A stretch of DNA of 9,690 bases from a bacterium (GTDB lineage Bacteria > Bacillota > Bacilli > Lactobacillales > Streptococcaceae). Location of the stretch: contig CAJNBV010000020.1 in the NCBI GenBank assembly GCA_905221095.1, positions 1-9,690 of the forward strand, read 5' to 3'. Shown here piece after piece: positions 9,301 through 9,690 of this stretch (position 1 is its first letter; each line of letters opens with the position of its first letter). Below the pieces are notes generated by a model that saw nothing but the letters and a program-made list of their open reading frames with translations, had not been told where the DNA came from and did not search any database. The position numbers and the translations under genes are program-made.

Positions 9301-9690
9301 CACAGTAGGCAAAGATGGTACAGTAACCGTAACAATCCCAGAAGGAGCAAAACCAGGTGATAAGATTACAGGCGAAATCACGGTAACTTACCCAGACGGT
9401 TCAAAAGACATCGTTCCAGTGGAAGTAACAGTTAGAGAGAAAGACAAAGACATCTACACGCCAGAGTACGACAAAGGAAACGGCAAACCAGGTGGCACTG
9501 TTGAATTACCATTGAAAGAGAAATCTGGAAAAGAAATTCCAGAAGGAACTAAGTTCGAAAGTGATACCCCAGGCATCACAGTCGGCAAAGATGGTACAGT
9601 AACTGTCACAATTCCAGAAGGAGCAAAACCAGGTGATAAGATTACAGGAACAATCACGGTAACTTACCCAGATGGATCAAAAGATATCGT
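188..9690 (+). CDS. Giant YSIRK-type, Rib/alpha-like repeat surface adhesin (3' end outside window)
   Basis: Reading every codon from ATG 188 to 9688 gives 3,167 residues with no stop; the frame runs off the window. The protein is predicted to be secreted and attached to peptidoglycan, though the C-terminal LPXTG signal is not included here. Domains in order: signal peptide (1-51), acidic linker, helical segment (123-203), two Ig-like domains (257-408), an aromatic-rich unknown domain (411-708), an atypical Rib-like domain (709-772), further Ig-like modules to 1334, seven He_PIG-like domains alternating with six short Rib domains (1335-2443), then tandem long Rib domains of 92 residues. I saw no cysteine codon, and the last tryptophan is near residue 1167, so head and stalk differ sharply in composition. 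Family knowledge: such proteins act as fibrillar adhesins whose Rib repeats form a rigid stalk. Ligand binding by the N-terminal third is inference. The gene is not one I can name; no operon partner is visible. Confidence 0.95.
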   Translation, partial: MEHKSNSYKVNRQQREKVLRFSIRKYSFGAASVAVAALMFLSGHQAVRVEAAQVSDTTEAPIIPDKEGAHTATIVDLPKTEDSLTTDKEEKLSSTAENPVETSSEKLPEASTESASENETTALDKEVVEKQTLDKTKLQANITKVQELLDKVNKEKAPASTLAAIQADLEKANSVLNSNSLELTQAEIDAIAKKLNEKIFVLSSMPKIGTPKKVLKEGENTIANTGSRDPRNGETMEEGSDLRSAPIDKDKKRGELGIVVANSGFITGYATPSSTIEIKKNGKTVLTSKLDDTGSFKLNAKGIEVGDKVELVVNGQSVSNTTVKQTDTVSFNDSLAGIAQVDGYTAAEADVEVSIGGRKYTTRSQSNGYFTVNVDTKLMVNDAVITTVVKKNGKEVGSGTSTVRNTKTTDFGVGWIKNPMINYSERDVYSPDTKQYAFVSVGTADKAYDNIRVYREERIEKDGNKYYYWMLDSGPAANAQAGLSKKISLTIPRTVGDPYDFTYTKYQDGKQNFHKEYANATAWEHENSNYRAYVKNGERRSGASYTENLGSWMDYAHPDNNWWRNIYRDSRQDGTDRNKDAASRVRDMYGITTGGLIYNLGRGVIEDKMNVVAGQRTIITFKTKILEGDELDQSIMSDWNNKDKSNPMLADIKKRLANDPYLAYGGYTDLGYVRYRNGQNAIIGTLPLKPEEAERYNLKPRAKEQSTKVGVIPDAYNSIANPNELPAGTTYRWFKDPDVSRPTAPNAPVYGKVEVIIPERGTFIVDAPVHVVDDKAATPIATAKDNGDVTAKPQDSTKVDKIKVNFTGEDNQPKTAEGSKGTNGKWTVNNPDVRIDANNGEITIPANKVKDLTEVTAVTKNGNGADSDPAKATAKDVQKPQATLNGITLTETANAPIFTVYRGAEFNPELKVWDNSGKISKVTVGNLPGGVSASSFTAQTGKDGSSEDKKYKTRLSSGSVVDTQTLGEHIGTLHVEGSSAADSRDLKFKYRVVDITTKNLENGIAKVPVGSTLNVENSPTNVDAHNYLKVVDSNDQRDRGNSYLPQGMVWTWKNGNNLDSGTTLDNSGKYTRNAVAKFPTGTNSITDTNSTTRTTFAPAEIKRQVVLAVTPTAPSVVANKDGSVEITPPKRPNSNNPQDIDTITLTYTPTGKTAPETVTVTKTGNNWTVNGKPTDKVSVTPQGVVKIADLEVADGKEVSAKVSKTIDNNVLLESPVAKQNAKDAQKPTLTITPSNQTVVEGEKVEFTVTAKDNTSVTLNATDFLNKYLGRVNAGKATTTPVKTTETEKVVRISITTSAEDIGKQNTITFNAADNDGNNADPVNFNFTVTARDTVGPTITANGATVTKNEPIAPISVTAVDNPGGVGLRDKNPIEVTGLPAGLTYANNRITGTPTAGKGDYPVTITAHDKNGNSTTTNITIKVQEQADKYNPTGAGLTVNQNHVITDNEVTAKVTNFGPGTLTVQNKPTSTATAGSAGNAVVKVTYPDGSHDTVTVPVTVRDVTGPTITAEETTVTKNEEITPIPITAVDNAGGVGMRDTNPITVSNLPSGLTYSNGKITGTTSARKGFYTLTITAYDKNNTPSTKKVRINVQEQADKYTPTATELTVNQNEDITIEKLTPKVNNPGGGTLSLVSKPSTTTAGSPGNAVVKVTYSDGSHDLVDVPITVKDVTGPTITANNATVTNREDIPPISVTAKDNTGGVGMRETNPIVVTGLPEGLTYANGQITGKPTGSAGESTVTITAYDKNDNPTTTTIKIIVQSQADAHNPRGERLTVDQNHVIEDSEVIAKVKDYAPATQLTVKSKPTTETVGDATDAVVTVTYPDGSSEDVSVPVTVRDVSVPDTTGPTITADGATVTKNEPIKPILVTAEDNPGGVGLRDDNPIVVDGLPNGLTFKDGKITGTPTAPAGDYPVTITAYDKNGNPTTTNITIKVQEQKDKYTPTAEGLTVNQGHEITDDEVKAKVKDFAPGSLTVTSKPSTATTDNVPNAVVTVTYPDGSSETVDVPVTVKDVTGPTITADGATVTRNEPIKPIKVTVKDNEGGRGLREENPVEVTGLPDGLTYANGEITGTPAKTAEKGGYTVTIKATDKDGNSTEKQITITVQTQAEKYNPTGDGLKVDQGHTITNDEVTDKVKDNGPGTLTVTSTPSTSTFGDAGNAIVKVTYPDGSTDEVKVPVTVSDVTGPTVTAEGAVVTKNEPIKPIKVTVKDNEGGRGLREENPVEVTGLPDGLTYANGQITGTPTGNKGDYPVTIKAYDKDGNETTETITIKVQEQADKYTPTGDGLTVDQNHVIEDSEVIAKVKGNGPGTVTVVSKPSTSTKGNVGNAVAKVTYPDGSSEEVTVPVTVRDVTGPTITAEGATVTKNEPITPIPVTVADNEGGSGLREENPVEVTDLPDGLTYANGQITGTPTGNKGNYTVTIKAHDKDGNVTTQTITIKVQEQADKYNPKYDDGNGIPGAKVEVPVKEEAGKTIPEGTKFESLTPGITVDDKGKVTVTIPENKEPGDEIPGTIKVTYPDGSKEEVPVKVTVTTPDRDIYTPKYDDGEGKPGGTVELPLKEKDGKTIPEGTKFESLTPGITVDDKGKVTVTIPENKNPGDEFPGTIKVTYPDGSKEEVPVRVTVTNKDKDIYTPEYDKGNGKPGGTVELPLKEKDGKEIPEKTKFQSDTPGITVDDKGKVTVTIPKDKKPGDVITGKVTVTYPDGSKDEVPVSVTVTDQDKDIYTPKYDDGTGIPGAKVEIPVTEENGKTIPEGTKFETSTPGITVDKDGKVTVTIPEGAKPGDEITGKITVTYPDKSHEEIPVKVTVKTPDKDIYTPKYDAGNGKPGTKVEVPLKEETGKTIPEGTKFESDTPGITVGKDGTVTVTIPEGAKPGDKITGTITVTYPDGSKDIVPVEVTVREKDKDIYTPEYDKGNGKPGGTVELPLKEKTGKEIPEGTKFQSDTPGITVGKDGTVTITIPEGAKPGDKITGEITVTYPDGSKDIVPVEVTVREKDKDIYTPEYDKGNGKPGGTVELPLKEKAGKEIPEGTKFESDTPGITVGKDGTVTVTIPEGAKPGDKITGEITVTYPDGSKDIVPVEVTVREKDKDIYTPEYDKGNGKPGGTVELPLKEKSGKEIPEGTKFESDTPGITVGKDGTVTVTIPEGAKPGDKITGTITVTYPDGSKDI
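341..553 (+). other. Acidic Ser/Thr/Glu-rich linker (residues 52-122)
   Basis: Mature N-terminus rich in Glu, Ser, Thr and Lys, with no hydrophobic core and loosely repeated SSEKLPE / STESASE-like segments. It looks disordered and is probably a spacer exposed at the tip of the molecule. Confidence 0.6.
554..796 (+). other. Helical, coiled-coil-like segment (residues 123-203)
   Basis: Heptad-friendly sequence with regular Leu/Ile/Val spacing: LQANITKVQELLDKVNKEK, then AAIQADLEKANSVLN and TQAEIDAIAKKLNEKI. It suggests two or three helices of about 20 residues. Comparable helical segments occur behind the signal peptide in other streptococcal YSIRK proteins. It is followed by a conserved-looking SRDPRNGETME stretch (residues 227-237). 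The role is unknown. Confidence 0.6.
956..1411 (+). other. Two bacterial Ig-like domains (residues 257-408)
   Basis: Two beta-rich units, each with the pattern of Ig-like domains found in surface proteins (Big_6-like). The first has ITGYATPSSTIEIKKNG and DDTGSFKLNAKGIEVGDKV. The second has AQVDGYTAAEADVEVSIGG and SNGYFTVNVDTKLMVNDAV. The second is a diverged counterpart of the first. They form a neck in front of the aromatic-rich domain. The family assignment is by pattern only. Confidence 0.55.
1418..2311 (+). other. Aromatic-rich non-repetitive domain, candidate ligand-binding head (residues 411-708)
   Basis: About 300 residues without internal repeats. The stretch is rich in Trp, Tyr and Phe: FGVGWIKNP at 411, NKYYYWMLDSG near 465, DNNWWRNIYRDSRQD near 559-573, then GLIYNLGRGVIEDKMNVV. 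It is also the richest part of the protein in His and Arg. I do not recognise the fold and see no clear catalytic motif. Its place at the tip of a long stalk makes it the best candidate for the functional binding domain, but that is inference from architecture. Confidence 0.5.
2312..2503 (+). other. Atypical Rib-like domain (residues 709-772)
   Basis: The run NELPAGTTYRWFKDPDVSRP followed by YGKVEVIIPERGTFIVDAPVHV matches the general Rib plan: an LPxGTxYxW edge, then a strand pair ending in a V-x-V-x-V strand. IPERG stands where YPDG is found in the stalk repeats. It is a divergent member placed at the end of the head region. Confidence 0.5.
2513..2827 (+). repeat. Module M1, first of two divergent copies (residues 776-880)
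   Basis: A beta-rich unit with NGKWTVNNPDVRIDANNGEI, then IPANKVKDLTEVTAV, ending KATAKDVQKP. The same order of features recurs in 3521-3868, which also has WTVN and ends AKDAQKP. The copies are divergent, so this is an old duplication. It is probably an Ig-like spacer. Confidence 0.5.
2828..3514 (+). other. Non-repetitive region with Ig-like and Rib-like halves (residues 881-1109)
   Basis: The first half (881-997) has FTVYRGAEFNPELKVWDNSG and VTVGNLPGGVSASSF, resembling Ig/cadherin-like domains of the kind later found in the stalk. The second half (998-1109) has VPVGSTLNVENSPTNVDAHN, LPQGMVWTWKNG and SGKYTRNAVAKFP, which fits an atypical Rib-like domain with an LPxGxxWxW edge. It lies between the two copies of module M. 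No ligand can be inferred. Confidence 0.45.
3521..3868 (+). repeat. Module M2, second divergent copy (residues 1112-1227)
   Basis: Counterpart of 2513-2827: PSVVANKDGSVEITPPKR, NNWTVNGKPTDKVSVTPQGV, VADGKEVSAKV, and the closing AKDAQKP. W1167 in this module is the last tryptophan seen in the window. Confidence 0.5.
3869..4189 (+). other. Ig/cadherin-like transition domain (residues 1228-1334)
   Basis: TLTITPSNQTVVEGEKVEFT opens the domain and DPVNFNFTVTARDTVGPTIT closes it, a plan typical of cadherin-like or Ig-like beta sandwiches. It contains one low-complexity Thr-rich loop around residue 1276-1284. It leads directly into the first GPTITA-type stalk repeat and probably joins the head to the stalk. 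Confidence 0.5.
4190..4696 (+). repeat. Array A unit 1 (Ig 4190-4462, Rib 4463-4696)
   Basis: Ig half: GPTITANGATVTKNEPIAPI and GLPAGLTYANNRITGTPT. Rib half: ADKYNPTGAGLTVNQNHV and VTYPDGSHD. This unit is 507 bases. Confidence 0.85.
4697..5200 (+). repeat. Array A unit 2 (Ig 4697-4969, Rib 4970-5200)
   Basis: The most diverged Ig half: ITGTTSARKGFYTLT replaces the usual ITGTPT stretch. The Rib half has TYSDGS where all other short Rib copies have TYPDGS (the Pro to Ser change is at residue 1653). 504 bases. Confidence 0.85.
5201..5722 (+). repeat. Array A unit 3 (Ig 5201-5473, Rib 5474-5722)
   Basis: The longest unit, 522 bases. The usual V-x-D-V-T-G-P-T junction is extended to RDVSVPDTTGPT, adding five residues at 5705-5719. 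The linker is SQADAHNPRG rather than EQADKYNPTG. Its Rib half shares an exact 38-base block with unit 6. Confidence 0.85.
5723..6226 (+). repeat. Array A unit 4 (Ig 5723-5995, Rib 5996-6226)
   Basis: Ig half with NEPIKPILVTAEDNPGG and GLPNGLTFKDGKITGTPT. Linker EQKDKYTPTAEG. Rib half with NQGHEITDDEV and TYPDGSSE. 504 bases. Confidence 0.85.
6227..6736 (+). repeat. Array A unit 5 (Ig 6227-6505, Rib 6506-6736)
   Basis: The Ig half has a two-residue insertion after ITGTPA (KTAEKGGY), making it 93 residues. It shares a 102-base exact block with unit 6 (6265-6366). Linker TQAEKYNPTG. The Rib half has TYPDGSTD. 510 bases. Confidence 0.85.
6737..7240 (+). repeat. Array A unit 6 (Ig 6737-7009, Rib 7010-7240)
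   Basis: A mosaic of neighbours: its Ig half is identical to unit 5 over 6775-6876, while its Rib half (DQNHVIEDSEVIAKV) matches unit 3 exactly over 7046-7083. 504 bases. Confidence 0.85.
7241..7516 (+). repeat. Array A unit 7, Ig half only
   Basis: GPTITAEGATVTKNEPITPI through DLPDGLTYANGQITGTPT to KVQEQA. Asp replaces the Gly of the otherwise common TGLPDGL. No short Rib follows: the EQADKYNP linker continues straight into the first long Rib domain. Confidence 0.85.
7517..7792 (+). repeat. Long Rib unit B1
   Basis: Begins DKYNPKYDDGNGIPG, keeping the array-A linker residues DKYNP where later copies have DIYTP. Subtype KVEVPVKEE. Shares an exact 51-base block with B2 (7594-7644 and 7870-7920). 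Confidence 0.9.
7793..8068 (+). repeat. Long Rib unit B2
   Basis: DIYTPKYDDGEGKPGG, then TVELPLKEKDG and VTYPDGSKEEVPV. The spacer to the next unit is TNKDK. Confidence 0.9.
8069..8344 (+). repeat. Long Rib unit B3
   Basis: First copy with the EYDKGNGKPGG opening. It has IPEKTKFQS in place of IPEGTKFES and a distinctive VTIPKDKKPGDVITG segment. Confidence 0.9.
8345..8620 (+). repeat. Long Rib unit B4
   Basis: Opens KYDDGTGIPGAKVEIPV, close to B1. It is the only copy with YPDKS in place of YPDGS (Lys at residue 2795, codon 8570-8572), so the turn motif that names the family is altered. Confidence 0.9.
8621..8896 (+). repeat. Long Rib unit B5
   Basis: Opens KYDAGNGKPGTKVEVPL. First copy with TVGKDGTVTVTIPEGAK and SKDIVPVEVTVREK, features kept by all later copies in the window. 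Confidence 0.9.
8897..9172 (+). repeat. Long Rib unit B6
   Basis: EYDKGNGKPGG type with FQSDTPGITV and VTITIPEGAK. Differs from B7 at 16 nucleotides and three residues. Confidence 0.9.
9173..9448 (+). repeat. Long Rib unit B7
   Basis: EYDKGNGKPGG type with KAGKEIPEGTKFES and ITGEITVTYPDGSKD. Confidence 0.9.
9449..9690 (+). repeat. Long Rib unit B8, cut by window edge
   Basis: EYDKGNGKPGG type with KSGKEIPEG and ITGTITVTYPDGSKDI. The last whole codon is ATC 9686-9688. The repeat pattern shows no sign of ending, so more copies are expected downstream. Confidence 0.9.

Larger units (their letters stand above)
7517..9690 (+). repeat. Array B: tandem 276-bp long Rib repeats, 7 complete plus a partial eighth
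   Basis: Units start at 7517, 7793, 8069, 8345, 8621, 8897, 9173 and 9449, every one exactly 276 bases (92 residues); the eighth is cut by the window edge after 242 bases. The consensus runs D-I-Y-T-P-x-Y-D, GKPGGTVELPLKEK, IPEGTKFES, TPGITV, VTVTIPEG, KPGD, TVTYPDGSK, VPV-x-V-T-V. This is the long form of the Rib domain (YPDG domain family). Nucleotide similarity increases towards the 3' end; units 6 and 7 differ at 16 of 276 positions by my count. In known Rib proteins copy number varies between strains and sets stalk length. Confidence 0.93.

Noticed and set aside
165..9657. About two dozen antisense (minus-strand) ORFs of 60-186 codons across the window
   Set aside because: They lie opposite a continuous 3,167-codon frame, recur with the repeat period in arrays A and B, lack good ribosome binding sites as far as I can see, and encode low-complexity Val/Ser/Thr/Pro strings. 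They are by-products of codon bias and repetition.
7517..9690. 276-bp tandem array as an assembly artefact
   Set aside because: Each unit carries its own substitutions, the frame is kept throughout, and the copies form distinguishable subtypes. Copy number could still be misjudged in a short-read assembly.

Overview
The window is almost entirely one very large open reading frame on the + strand. It starts at ATG 188 and is still open at base 9690, giving 3,167 complete codons. A short leader of 187 bases precedes it. The base composition is AT-rich, the ribosome binding site is a perfect AGGAGG, and the protein has a YSIRK-type signal peptide followed by Ig-like and Rib/alpha-like repeats. 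Together these point to a low-GC Gram-positive coccus, most likely Streptococcus (or a close relative such as Gemella). The species cannot be fixed from the window alone.

Layout: 1-77 is a perfect 9-bp tandem repeat (GTGATAGCT, eight copies plus five bases) starting at the window edge. 78-187 is an AT-rich leader with an imperfect palindrome (120-137), weak promoter candidates and the Shine-Dalgarno site (178-183). From 188 the protein has these parts in order. Signal peptide (188-340). Acidic low-complexity stretch (341-553). Predicted helical segment (554-796). Two bacterial Ig-like domains (956-1411). An aromatic-rich non-repetitive domain of unknown family (1418-2311). An atypical Rib-like domain (2312-2503). 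Two divergent copies of one module (2513-2827 and 3521-3868) bracketing another non-repetitive region (2828-3514). One more Ig/cadherin-like domain (3869-4189). The stalk then begins: array A (4190-7516) alternates seven He_PIG-like Ig domains with six short Rib domains, and array B (7517-9690) is at least 7.9 tandem copies of a long Rib domain of exactly 276 bp each.

The architecture is that of a cell-wall-anchored fibrillar adhesin: a variable head held out from the surface on a long repetitive stalk. The C-terminus, with the expected LPXTG sorting signal, lies beyond the window, so the full protein is longer than 3,167 residues. Two layers of potential variability stand out. One is the 9-bp repeat upstream of the gene, which could alter expression. 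The other is the homogenised 276-bp array, which could alter stalk length. No other real gene, RNA gene or mobile element was found; antisense ORFs inside the repeats are compositional shadows.
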